Part shown: positions 35,359 to 47,499 of the stretch, piece by piece
Layout of the letters: each line of letters begins with the position of its first letter
How positions within the stretch are numbered: position 1 is the stretch's first letter
Assembly: GCA_028023455.1 (NCBI GenBank)
Contig: JAQFVV010006305.1
Coordinates: 115,001-179,000, forward strand
DNA from: Epiperipatus broadwayi
Taxonomy: Eukaryota > Onychophora > Udeonychophora > Euonychophora > Peripatidae
Length of the DNA: 64,000 nucleotides
Direction: 5' to 3'
Notes under the pieces: generated by a model
The model's input: the letters and a program-made list of their open reading frames with translations, nothing else
The model's database searches: none
What the model was told of the DNA's origin: nothing
Program-made: the position numbers and the translations under genes

Positions 35359-38300
35359 TCAATAAAATGCATTATGATTGTGAATTTATAAATGCGCTGA
35401 CATTCGGAGATACGATAAACCTAGAGATATAGAAGGAAACCATTGCTGGAATTGTAAGTTCTCAGTAATTTTTCAGATCATACCACATATTATCATTATT
35501 TCATTCATTATTATTATTGGTAATTCATCCTCCCAGTATAAATGTAATATTGTAGTACAAACTTTATTTTATTTAAGGCTAGTTAATAAAGTTATTACTT
35601 AATTTCATATAACCGATATAGATGTGTAAGCATATGGAAATAATCTAAATGACATTGATTGTTTGAAATCGTTTTCTTAGTTTATTAAGAACACAGAGTG
35701 GGAATACATGATATGAATATTAGTATATGAATATAAAATTATATTTTTTTTGTTGCTAATAATTTAACTGATAAAATTGTAAATATTATTGAAACAGCAT
35801 ATAAAAGAAAGAGCTCTAAATATTAGGTGTTATTTTGTGTAATTCAAATGTTATTTTATCCAAGTGTTATTTAGTCAAGTTTGTAATCAATGTAAATTAT
35901 TGTTTAATCATCATCAATGTGTCATAAAAAAATGTGTCTTATAATAAATGTTTTAATGAAATAAGATTCCCTCTAAATTATTTTATCATGTACGTTCGAT
36001 TGACCATTTCCACACACACATATGTTCAAGATAATACAATTATAATATTTATCAATTTGCTAGTATATGCAATCTATCTCAGTAACACTGAGTTAATAGA
36101 GCCAAACATTGTAATGCCAAGATGTAGATTTTACCTTGCTTAGAATAGATAGTGTGGGAGATAAAATGTACCGGATCCTTATCATCGTCTATCCTTTATT
36201 TTATTGTAGCAGATGGCGGTTTCACAATAGTCCTCATTACTTAATAATCATATTGTATTAGGATTGACTTGTTATTCATATAGCAGAGCCCTGAGATTAG
36301 TTCATTATTTAATAAACATTGATATAGCTGTTCAATCTAAATTAAATGCCAGTAGATTATTATTGTAGCGATCGCCAAACATATTAGATGAGTGATGTGA
36401 TTGGTCTAGCGTGTACTTGGATGGTGAGAGAATTAAACATATCTTGTGTAACGGTATATAAATATGCCATTACATTATTTTAAAACTAAAAAAGATTGCG
36501 AAGAAAAATTGATTTATTAAAATGAAAAAAAAAAAAAACAACTTAAAAACTGAAAATTAAAAGTTGTGTAACGTATATAGATCGCACAGATAGGAAACTT
36601 TGAAGGCTTTTACAGATAAAAGCATTTGAAAGTATTTTTTTTGTAAAAAAGTAAAAATATAAAGATTGATATTTTAAAAATAGAAATAATGCTGATTTCT
36701 ATAGTCTTAGAAAATGGAAGTGATTGTCTTATTAATTAAATGATTGTTCAAAAGCAAACTAACTCATGAGGCATGTAAAATAAATTAAGTAGTCAGATAA
36801 GAGAATACAAAGGAATTAAATGACCAATGCAAACACGAAAATGACAGTATGGACCATAACTGAAACATGAATGGATTAGTGACATCTTGCTCTTTGAATC
36901 CAAAGATTGGATGATAAGAGACTAATAAAAATATAAAAGCCAAATTATTCTGAGGATTGTTATCTGAGAGCTGACTATGAGTATGTCGTTATAACTGGCT
37001 ATATTGCAGATTTTCATGATGTGGAAGTCTGCAATAAGTTTGATTTTCTGAACAACCAGCTGAGGCCTCTGGATGACAGTTCCTGACCAAATGAATGGCA
37101 AGTAGCAGTTTCATTTCAAAGAATGACAAAATCTACGAAAGTGATCACAAAGATGGATCCCTAAAATCTGCTCAATCCGTAACGTATGAACTATAGTGTC
37201 TATTTAATAAGAACTTTCCTAAAATTTGCAATTAATTAATAGCTGAAAATAAGAACTCTTATCTGATTTAAAAATGCAAAATCAATTATTAATAATTTTT
37301 TATGCAGATGTTTAAGCAATCATTTCCATTTCATTTTTTTTTGTGTGTGTGTATATTATGTTCTAATTAAAAGTTATGTTAAAGTTGGGAGGGTTCAATT
37401 TCATTACCTGATATGTATGTGTTTTGCTGTTGGTTGCTTCACTTACCCCTTTGAATGACTCGATTTGTTTTCAGGAAAACTTCTTTTAAGGGGTGAATGA
37501 CTCGATTTGTTTTCGGAAAAACTTCGTATGGAAAGGACCGTTAGTAGCACATGTGTCTCGGTAAAAAAAATTCACCCTCAGAAATATCCATCTGTGTGGT
37601 CTATTTAAATAGTAATTTGAATTTAAATTTTAAAAAAAATTATTAATGTAAAATCTAAAATAAATTTATTTCTCAATTTTAAATGTGTGTTAATAAAAAT
37701 CTATTTGTGTGTTAATTATTGGCAGTGGCTTATTTTATTTATTTCTTATAATATTGAAATATAATTGGATAAAAATTTATATTATATTAATCTCTGCATC
37801 TCCTTGAGCTAGTGGCAAGGGCAAATGGTCAATAAAAAAAAAGTTGGATTTTTAACAGCACGTATCTGGCTACTTTATAAATTTTTCTAGGTTCGAATGG
37901 CCTAGATGGCGCCCTGTCGGCAGATACTTTAAGACCAAATTTCAGTGACCGTTAAACTTGATTTAAGTTAATCCACAAATTGCTTCCTTTTGATAACTTA
38001 GTAAATGCTTATAATATAATTAAATAAACACTACATAATTATTGCTTATAAATACTTCTCTCATCCTCATTTGCATTCTAGATGACATGATACCCTATAA
38101 CCCCCAACTGAACTAAGCTGTAAATTAATAGTACAATAAGAGTTTTATCAATAAGTATAGATGCAATCTAGATTATAAATTTATTCTATCTTGTATAGAA
38201 TTGGTGCCTGAGAATTTATTTGTGCATAAAACAATATAGGTGAAAATTGAAGAGGTTACAATATATATAATATCAGGGATGAAGCATCCATATATTGAAT

Positions 38301-38379
38301 GGAATGAATGAATGCTTCCATAGAAAAAATCACTAAAACTTTCAAAATCTTTATTAAAATTTAATTTAAAAAATTCACT
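35359..38379. other. AT-rich DNA, one small tandem duplication
   Basis: At 37454-37526 the word GAATGACTCGATTTGTTTTC plus GGAAAACTTC is repeated with a 41-base period, between ACCCCTT and AAGGGGT, which are complementary. A patch at 37890-37925 (GGCCTAGATGGCGCCCTGTC) has higher GC and could be a transposon end. No gene seen. Confidence 0.45.
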
Positions 38380-38800
38380 CTCAATTTTTTTACCAACAGT
38401 TGAATTGTTTTTATATACACAAAGAATGAATTTGACTAACACATTCTCAGTTAATTATAAGAAGTTGAAACAATGCTAAAATCTAATTTATAGTTTTTAA
38501 GAATGTTAAAAGGATTTGGAAGATAATATATTGATAATGTATTATCTATATTTAAACTAATCACAGTCTGATTAGAATGAGCAATTCAAATTCATTACTT
38601 TTGTAAGGAATTACCATTGAGTTTCAATTTTTTTTATCCAATAGTTGAATTGTTTTTATATACACAGAGAATGAATTTGACTAATGCATTCTCATTGATT
38701 ATAAGAAGTTCAAACAGTGCTAAGATCTAGTTTACATTTAATAAGAATGTTAAAAGGATTTGGAAGATAAAAATATATTGATAATATATTGTCTGATTTA
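38380..38800. repeat. Direct duplication, about 170-bp unit
   Basis: 38380-38550 and 38622-38800 align along most of their length (shared words include GTTGAATTGTTTTTATATAC and AAGAATGTTAAAAGGATTTG), with substitutions in the order of one in ten. Confidence 0.8.
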
Positions 38801-38871
38801 CAGATAAGAGATTTTCAGATTTTTCTAGATTTCTGTTATATATATATATAATTCTCTGAAATGAAATATAA

Positions 38872-39356
38872 TCAATTTATAAGACAACTATATACTTAAA
38901 TAATATATAAATAATAAATTTATTAACATCTAATTGATTTTCGTTCAAAAATGAACCTTGTCAAGATATTATAACAATTGAAAAAATTCATGTGATTTAC
39001 ATATTATTTTAACACACCATCTACTAGTCAAACTAAACAATAAAGATGTTTTTATATTTTCCAATTTTTATTTAATGACCATTTTCCTCCTAACTTTACT
39101 GACCTTGTACTAAATTCATACATTTCTCTTTAAGTTAGGAGGGAAATGATCATTAAATAAAAATTGGAAAATATAAAAACATCTTTATTGTTTAGTTTGA
39201 CTAGTAGATGGTGTGTTAAAATAATATGTAAATCACGTGAATTTTTTCAATTGTTATAATATCTTAACAAGGTTCGTTTTTGAATGAAAATCAATTAGAT
39301 GTTAATAAATTTATTATTTATATATTGTTTAAGTATATAGTTGTCTTATAAATTGA
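38872..39356. repeat. Long inverted repeat, about 225-bp arms
   Basis: 38872-39097 and 39131-39356 are reverse complements with only a handful of mismatches, around a 33-base spacer. Inside are no coding frames. It could be a foldback transposon or an inverted duplication. Confidence 0.9.
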
Positions 39357-39407
39357 CAACATAATGGTTTTATAATGCCATCTTGTGAAATATATATATA
39401 AAATAAT

Positions 39408-40198
39408 CCCAGTGCATAACGCTATACTGAAATAAATATACAAATATTAAGCAATTAAATCACCTCACATGGTTAAAAAATCCAGTACTGCTTTCTGTGA
39501 ACTAATATATAAATACATTAGAGCTTGTATTTCAAAATAGCCAGGTCAAAATGATACCACTTTGACCTGTCTTCTATATGATGTTATATATTGAAATACG
39601 AACCAACTCAAACAAAGAACTTGAAATTTTAGCAAGCAACGATCTTAATTTTTGCTACAAACAAACATGTTTTACTATTATTATATAAATACAAACTAAA
39701 CTTTAGTAATTTTAATTTTTAAATCACCTAACACAAATGTATAGAAAATAATCCCTGTGCATTTTGAAATACGAACTCTAATGTATTTATATATTAGTTC
39801 ACAGAGGGCAATATTGGATTTCTTAACCATGTGGGGTGATTTAATTGCTTAATATTTGTATATTTATTTCAGTATAGTGCTATGCACTGGGATTCTTTTC
39901 TATACATTTGTGTTAGGTGGTTTAAAGATTAAAATTACTAAAGTTTAGTTTGTCTTTATATAATAATAGTAAAACATGTTTGTTTGTAGCAAAAATTAAG
40001 ATCATTGCTTGCTAAAATTTCAAGTTCTTTGTTTGAGTTGGTTCGTATTTCAATATATAACACTATATAGCAGACAGGTCAAAGTGGTATCTATTTTGAT
40101 CTGGCTATTTTAAAATACAAACTCTAATGTATTTATATATTAGTTCACAGAAAGCAGTACTGGATTTCTTAACCATGTGGGGTGATTTAATTGCTTAC
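39408..40198. repeat. Alternating inverted array X-Y-X'-Y'-X'
   Basis: X is 39408-39538, Y is 39539-39761. 39762-39891 is the reverse complement of X, 39892-40106 the reverse complement of Y, and 40107-40198 the reverse complement of part of X again. Copies differ by substitutions and small indels. X...X' can form a 130-bp stem, and Y...Y' a 215-bp stem. No protein is encoded. Confidence 0.88.
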
Positions 40199-40274
40199 TA
40201 TATATATATATTGTAACCAGTTGGGTTACATGGTACACCCATAATGATATAGTGTGTGTGCATATATATATACA

Positions 40275-41454
40275 CCTGGGTCTCTTTTTATGTGGACTTA
40301 TTTAACACGATTTTGAAGTTACGCGATTTGTCTTTCACCGGAAGTCGAAGTCCGATAATGCGCTATTACTTTAAATAATAAATTTTGCGCACTTACGTTA
40401 TATTGAAAGTAATAGCACATTATTGGAATTCAACTTTCATCTTAGTAATTTCAATACTTTCAGTGCTTTATAATAGTAAGATTTTATGCAATAATGAAAT
40501 TAAAATCATGATTTCCACATTTTATGTATACACACATTAAATTTTACAAGATTATGATGTAAATTTGTCCAAACATTGTGCATGTTAATTTTGCATTTTA
40601 AATCACATTGTTTTTGCTTTTTAAAAAAGAACGTAATCAATTAGTGTCCACAAGTTTATTTTTAAAAGGTCAGGAATAGTAGTGGGCACAATTAAAAATT
40701 AAAATCTGATTTTTAATTATAATTAACAATTTAAAAATTACTTACAGGCGACTTGAAATTAATATGATGTAAAATGAAATTTTATTTTTAAACGGAATTG
40801 AAAATTAAAGACAAAAATAAGAATTTAATTTTTAGTTGTTAGTTTTAATTAAATTTTTCTCAGCAATGGTGAGTAAATGTCTTTTTATTATCATAAGTCT
40901 AAGTTCATAAACAATTAATAAAATCATCGTCATCATCAACAGAAAACCATTAACACATGAGAGTGAACTTGGTGCTAGTTGTATTTCCTTTTGTGAGAAT
41001 AATTGCTGAGATATTCTTGACTTCATTTAAGGAGAAGCCAAATACATCACATCACATGAGAATCTGATTTTTTACTAGTTTGCAAACGAACGTCTTTTTG
41101 GGAAAATAGCGATAATAATTAAAATGTGTATAAAAAAATTTTAATTACTGTACTGTAAATTATGCATAAAAATATATTATTTTGAATAAAATTAAATATT
41201 ATAGTTAAAAAAAGTTTGTCTTGTATCATTTTTTTTTCAAATTTGAAATTTTTTATTAGTCATATTTTATTTCCTTATTTTTTTTTTGCGCGAATTTTAA
41301 AGTAATTTTACGTTAGTGCTTTGCTTTTACATGAATTTTGAAAAATCACAGACCGCATCCCCCCTTTTTCAATGTAAGTTACATCTATTTTTGCGCGATT
41401 TCATTTGCGCGTGTTTTCTGAGGAACCTATCTATCGCGTAAAATGAAACCCAAG
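40275..41454. mobile_element. Tigger/pogo-like DNA transposon remnant
   Basis: The left end CCTGGGTCTCTTTTTATG and the reverse complement of the right end, CTTGGGTTTCATTTTACG, match at most positions, giving imperfect terminal inverted repeats. Both are flanked by TA, the target of Tc1/mariner/pogo elements. The internal wording near the left end (GTGGACTTA, ACACGATTTTGAAGTTACGCGA) resembles Tigger-type termini. No transposase frame is visible, so it is non-autonomous or decayed. A subterminal inverted repeat lies at 40351-40374 and 40402-40427. Confidence 0.6.
41001..41057 (+). mobile_element. 57-bp LINE 3'-end insertion
   Basis: Nearly the same as 28580-28641 of the full LINE (GCTGAGATATTCTTGACTTC, AAGGAGAAGCC and the ACATC tail). 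A 7-bp duplication, TGAGAAT, flanks it at 40994-41000 and 41057-41063 (the T at 41057 is shared with the tail). It is an extremely 5'-truncated insertion within the Tigger-like element. Confidence 0.85.
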
Positions 41455-44400
41455 TATATATATATAAAGTAAAGGAAAAGTAGAAATAAACACAGAATAA
41501 ATTTTTGTAGATATTTTTTTTATATTTCCTAAAATAAAATAATAATAAGTAAAGGGTTAAATAACTCTAGGCTTAAAGTAAAATTTCATTGTGAAATTAA
41601 TATTTTAAAAAGGTCTGAATAAATATAAATATTGCATTATTATTAATTATTACTCTGATTTTGAAATTAAAAACACACTATTGTATTTTTGAAATTTTAA
41701 TTAATTAAACAAAAATTTTATCTATTAGAAATCCCCTAAGTAAAAACATGTATATGTTTTCAAAGGGATTAGTGAGATAAAACTAAAAACTCTGTTTTTA
41801 ATCAAGCTGCTGTTATCACCTTAGATGAGTCTATAAAGGGCTGATAACAAATTAGCTCCAGTCTGGATAATGATTTTGAAGAGAGCAGTCTGAATAGTAG
41901 TTTTTTTGCAAGAGCTGAACAGAACAGCTTGGTTACTAAAAAATTTTGAGTAAGTAGCAGCAATTAGCTGACTACAATGGATAGCTGCAGTTTGTTGTTG
42001 GCTGTAGCAGAGAGTTGGCAGTCCAGTCACAATAGACTGATGTCGCTGAAGGCAAGTGTACTGTTTTTCTTAGCAGTTTGAATTCACATAGAGAAAATGA
42101 CCCACTTTTTATGCTGAGATTCATAGCCTGAAATCTATCAAACCAAGACAGCTGATTGCCTGGAATAGTTCTATACAGATGGGAGGCCAACATTATACAT
42201 GGATTGCATAAGTTTATCTGATGATGACAACAAATCCAATATTATATTTTTCTAATGTATCAAAAGAACCAGCTTGCTAAATGAATAATTATATATATGT
42301 GCTGATGTAACTAAAGGCAGAGAAGAACAGGTAAAAATATATACAGCTGTGATGAGTAGTTATATATAATAATGAAATTTTAAATAAATTTCTTTAGTAA
42401 AATTACATTTTGAAAGTGATGTGTGAATTTGTACTTTTTATGTTATGGTGGGTGTATGGTTGAGCAGAGCTGTGTGGATGCAATGTGTTTATGGTGCTCT
42501 GAAGTATATGCTCAGCACTGTCTAGACCTAGATATTGAACTCCCAGGGTAGTCCAGCAGTGTATATGTAGGCCTCATGAATAGGCCTTGGTCTCATGAAT
42601 AGACCTCTTCTAAAGCCCCTAAGACTCACAAAAGATGAGCAGGGCTGGCTCAGTGCCTGATATTTTTTCTGGATACTATTTCTTGTGGATGATCTGTCTA
42701 GGTACTTAGAAGGGGCAGTGCTTTAAAATGAGGTATTTTCTCACATCATGGGGCATTGTGTACTTAGTCCATGCTTGACTATCTACTTATCATGGCATGA
42801 AGAGCTGTACTTCACATATTCACTTTTCCTCTCTCACCTTGCCTATTTCATCAGCATTAACTAATCAAGCAGAAAGACATTTAGAAATTTATATTTTCTT
42901 AATTCTATAAAACGATTGTATATTTCATTTATTAAAAAAAAAAGACATTTTAAATCAATCAACAATCATCTGTCAAAAATTTAATCGGATTTATTTTAAG
43001 AAAAAAAAAATGCTATATTCAACAAAAAGAATAATTGTGAAAAGAACTTTTATCATTATAACAAATATGTAAATTTTATGTATATTGCAAATAGAATTTG
43101 TAATTGTAGAAATTATTGTTATTTATTGTTTGACAAAATTTATAAATAATCTGTGCGCACATATATGTCAATGCTTGTCAAATAGGACATATATGCAAAT
43201 TTTAATCATTTATGTTATTGAATATTCATTTTATATTATAAATCGTGCGTCTGTGCGCATATAAATGTAAACCATAGTAATAATTTGAATATATTTTATT
43301 ATACTTTTTGTAAATTAATGTAACAATTTAAATTATGTAAATTACAAATGTAATAATTATTTTATATTTAATTGAAATGTTCTTCATCATATGTTATAAA
43401 ATGACTGTCTGTGTACAGATATATATATATATATGCATTTATAGAATCTAATTGAGAAATATTGTAAAACCATATAATAACTTTAGTGGAATGACTTTTA
43501 TTATTGTATACTTTTCAAAATCAGAACCCTTATAAGACCTTAATTTTTTTTTTTGGTATTAATAGACCTGTATTTAATTGTTAAAAATGGTTTCCATCAT
43601 CTCTTGGTCACATACTGTAATAGATCTTGTGTTTTCTGAGCTAGATTTGGACATGGATAAATGGGGATGTGTACTTAGTACTTTGGGGCATCCAGAGATG
43701 ATCAATCATCATCCTGGTTGGTGCAAAAGAGGATACTCTTTAAAGCCCATGCACTATTATTTTTATTTTACTTTAGTCTTGTTAAAAATTTAAGTTTTAG
43801 TTGGCCAGTATATTAATGGTACTAAGTGGCCAGAACATTGATGATGATCAGCATGTTTTAAATGTCCCAGCATTATTGTTTTGATTTCTGATTATTGTGT
43901 ATTTTAATGGATGTGCACTAAGCTGGTGCATCCAAGTTATGTTTATATAATTGCCCAATCTGGCAAAGGCTCAATTGTTAGCCTGGTCTTAAGAAGACCC
44001 ATTTTCAATCCAGTCACAAGATTGACTGTTTTTATTGTACTAATTTGTTTATTCCCATCAATGATGATGATGGATGGTTATTTCTCTCAAGTATTTACTT
44101 GTACTTATTTTTTTAAATGATAATGCTGGTGGTCAATTATGCTTGTGGTTGCTCTTTTGAGTTAGCTAGCTGATCTCTCAATGATCACAGAGATCTTTTA
44201 ATCTCATGCTCCTCTTCAATATAATATACTTAAATATTATACTTCTTGTAAATTTTATATTAAATCATTTTATTTGAAATAAATTGACTGGATGTGATGA
44301 TGATATTCCATCACCCCAGGTTCACCCTCTTTCTTTCTTTACAACCCATAATACCCCCCCCCCCTCCATCTTGTTACAATATATATTAGGTACTATTACA

Positions 44401-44659
44401 TAAATATTGTTGTGGCAAGTGAAATCAAAATATAAATAAGTGTGCTTCCAGTTTTTAAAAATGTCATGATTCATCACTGATATATATATATAATAAAGGA
44501 AATGATTAATTGTGGAGTTGATTTTATATATTTAATTCTATTATTTTATTTTATATTATTTATACTTTACTTTTATTTTTTATTAACTTTTATTCTTTAT
44601 TATCTTATTTGTTTGTTTATTATCAGATTTGCTAACTGAAATATCCCAGCTTAGCCTCA
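41455..44659. other. No gene recognised
   Basis: 41810-42240 and 42420-42860 have balanced composition and could be old untranslated or transposon sequence, but no frame of length or recognisable family is present. TA runs occur near 43420-43435 and 44480-44492. Confidence 0.4.
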
Positions 44660-46288
44660 ACAGTAATGGATATTGTTTATTTATTTATTTAACCAAAGCT
44701 GTTACAATGCAAGCAGAGAACTAATACAGATGCAAATTTAACTTCATATCTATACCCTTGACCGAACCCCAAGGCAATACGTACATATTATCTTGGCGTT
44801 ATTTTTCCCGGTTAAGAACTTTCGGCTGCTGAACCAAGCAAACTATTTCAAGAAATTTAATGAATGTCCAGTGCTTGCTATTTATTTTTTTATAATTGGG
44901 ACAATTCTCACAAACAATCAGCACATGAATACCTTTTAAAAGCAGCATTACCCTTTAATCACTAAATTATAGTTTTCCCTCCTGTCGTAGCTTGGTGATA
45001 GGAGAATAAAGCACGTATGCGCAATTTACGAATAAATATGTTAAATAACACTCACTTTTATATAAAAAATACATGATAACAATAATAAAAAAAACACACA
45101 CTTATATAAATATGTGGCTATAATAAAACATAGTAAAACAGATCAAATATAAAAGTTATTTTGAAGTCCTATTTGGTAGAGTTCTAAATCTATCAAGATT
45201 GTTCCTTGTTGATTTATTTATGAACATTAAAATTAAAATTCATGCATGCTTTTTACTTAGGTTTCCTTGTAGTTGTTTCCATGGGTATTTCTTTCGAGAG
45301 CTCTTTACCATCCAGTGGGAGATCATCCCTTTTTTTGTAGAGACGGTATGTCCTTCACTGTCGGCTGGATTGATTTTCTCTCTCAGTTTGTGGGGTTATT
45401 TCTCATACCAGTTTTTACTTCTTCTTGTCGATTCTTTAGGTAGATCTTAAATTGTTCAGTCACAGAAGCAGCGGTCTCTCTAGCAGGTCAGGCATAGATC
45501 TTATACATTGTGAGTTAGTGGTGAGATGGATTGAATATGAACCCACGTCCCTTTAACGCAAGTAGCCGTGCACTTCTTTCATTTTCTTTTAGCTGTTGCT
45601 TATTCAAAATCTTTTCTCTGAATGAATAGGTAATAATTGTAATTCTCTTACTGTCTTTCTTTTGTTCATTGTTTTTGTAAATTTTTAATTAAGATTTAGA
45701 TTTCCAACCAATTCTTATCATCATGTTTCTTTATTTAATTAGTGGCTGGAATGTAGGTTTTAATTAATTTAGCTATAATTATAAGCTTTTCCTTGTTATA
45801 CATTTTCTTTGTCCGAGGAATTTAATTAGTCCAATGGACTTTAACACCTACGGCCATATTGTTTTTATATTACATCTTACATTTAATTTTTATTTAAAAG
45901 TTTACAATTCATTTTTTCAAATTTATGTTTATAATTCATTTTAACTTGTTACACTATAGTTTTTAACAAGAGAGAAAAAAGACGCATTTCTTTATGCATC
46001 CCCTTCCCCTCTCCCACAATAAATAGAAATAACTTTCAAGCATTTGACTTACTCGTTTTTTTTTTTAAAAGAGAGAAAGAGACGCATTTCTTTATGCACC
46101 CCCCTCCCCTTCTCTTACTATTACAAAATCCAAAATAATTTCGACATTTGAATTTCAACTTTCTCTTTTCCTTCTTTTTTTAAAAATTTAGTAGCTAATC
46201 CATTTACCTTTATTACTTCTAGTAGCTACTTTATCTAATTTTTATAATAAATATATACATGTGACCATGACTTTACGTGGTCATCACA
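44660..46288 (-). mobile_element. Solo LTR of the E1 family (minus)
   Basis: The reverse complement begins TGTGATGACCACGTAAAGTC (E1: TGTGATGACCCACATAAAGT) at 46288 and ends near 44662 in words matching the E1 LTR end (CTCTGCTTG...TGTAAC). There is no internal region or second LTR nearby. The G-rich/GCATAAAGAAATGCGTC block is present twice, at 45965-46025 and 46062-46125, against once in E1. The right flank is TA repeat. Confidence 0.75.
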
Positions 46289-46419
46289 ATATATATATAA
46301 TTTAAATATAGGTATACTTTATATCCCTCGAATTTAGATGTAATTATCAGAGATTTGGATACAGACTTTAAAATCTGGGTTCAAATCTTTTATAATTACA
46401 GAAATATAAAACTGTATTT

Positions 46420-46760
46420 CAGTGGTCCCAACCTTTTTGCACTTAAGAGCACATTCTATAATACTGGCCAGGCAGCGGGCATCATTTATTTTTTCAATAT
46501 AAATTTATATATGGATATTGTTAATAATACACATAATATACAAAAAAATATTTATTTCAAAAATAAAATTTTAACAAATAATTAACGTTTATATTTTACG
46601 CTGTAAAAGTATAGTATGCCCTACAATTTGATTATATTATAATACAATAATTTATTTGTGTCAGATAAATAATTTTTTATCATGTTCGGATAGCGGCGGG
46701 CACACATAAAATGGTCTGCAGGAACCATGGTGCCTGCAGGCATAGGGTTGGGGACCCCTG
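46420..46760. mobile_element. Non-autonomous hAT element, 341 bp
   Basis: The ends are CAGTGGTCCCAACCTTTTTG and, at the right, GGGTTGGGGACCCCTG, imperfect terminal inverted repeats of the hAT/Charlie type. The 8-bp target duplication CTGTATTT is exact at 46412-46419 and 46761-46768. No transposase is encoded, so it would move only with one supplied elsewhere. Confidence 0.92.
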
Positions 46761-46890
46761 CTGTATTTAAATAATACATATTCAGCCTGTATTCTGCCCA
46801 GTCTTCTTCTGTATATGTAAATGGACAAAATCCTATACATGAGAATCAGAGTGACTTCAAAACAAAATGAGCTTGACAATAATAGTGGCA

Positions 46891-46980
46891 TCATCAAGGT
46901 ATTTGGGTGTTACATTATCAGATTTTGAATGAGATGAATGGGAGAAGAGTTGGAAGATAAAGTTGATTGAAGCCTGTCCA
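46891..46980 (+). pseudogene. LINE reverse transcriptase scrap
   Basis: One frame reads RYLGVTLSDFE, a stop, then DEWEKSWKIKLIEA. This matches the thumb region of the LINE at 20716-20800 (YLGIILSN, DEWEKKL). Too short to place further. Confidence 0.5.
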
Positions 46981-47040
46981 TTAAAGTTTGAAGATTTTCT
47001 ATATTATTATAAACCAAGCACTGATTATATATATATATTT

Positions 47041-47143
47041 AAGTTCCAACCAGTAACCACCTAAACAATCACAGTAAAATATAGTAATCAATATTTCTCA
47101 CTGCTGTCAAGGCAACCTTCACACCTTTTAATAGCAAGAATGG
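47041..47143. repeat. 104-bp dispersed repeat set in (TA)n, copy 2
   Basis: Second copy of the unit at 14484-14587, same orientation, about 90 percent alike by eye, again bracketed by TA runs. The right run passes into (TG)n at 47159-47174. Confidence 0.75.
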
Positions 47144-47170
<27 letters not shown>

Positions 47171-47174
<4 letters not shown>

Positions 47175-47300
47175 GAAGATGAAGATATGGACCAACTGAT
47201 GAGTGGTGTTTTAGCATGGAATATGTATATTGGAGATCATTTATCTGTTTTACATATGTATGGTCATGTGTATTTTGTTGTATGAGACAGATTGGACAGT
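47171..47300. repeat. Dispersed repeat, copy 1
   Basis: Shares GGACCAACTGATGA, TTTAGCATG and AATATGTATATTGG with 49661-49790 in the same order and spacing. Class unknown. Confidence 0.6.
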
Positions 47301-47499
47301 TGAAGGAAGTTTGAATATCTGGGTTCAAATCCAAATGGGTCAATCGAAACACCAGCCTCTTAGGCAGAGAAGAACATACTCAGAGAGTATGTATGCCCAA
47401 CGATAGCTATAAAATATATAACTACCATTACATTTCCAGGACATAGCTTCTTCTCGGCTGTTGAGTTCAACACCACGTTCAAAGCACTTTTTTTGTTTG

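Noticed and set aside
38380-38800. CRISPR-like direct repeats
   Set aside because: Only two long diverged units, no spacers, and a eukaryotic context.
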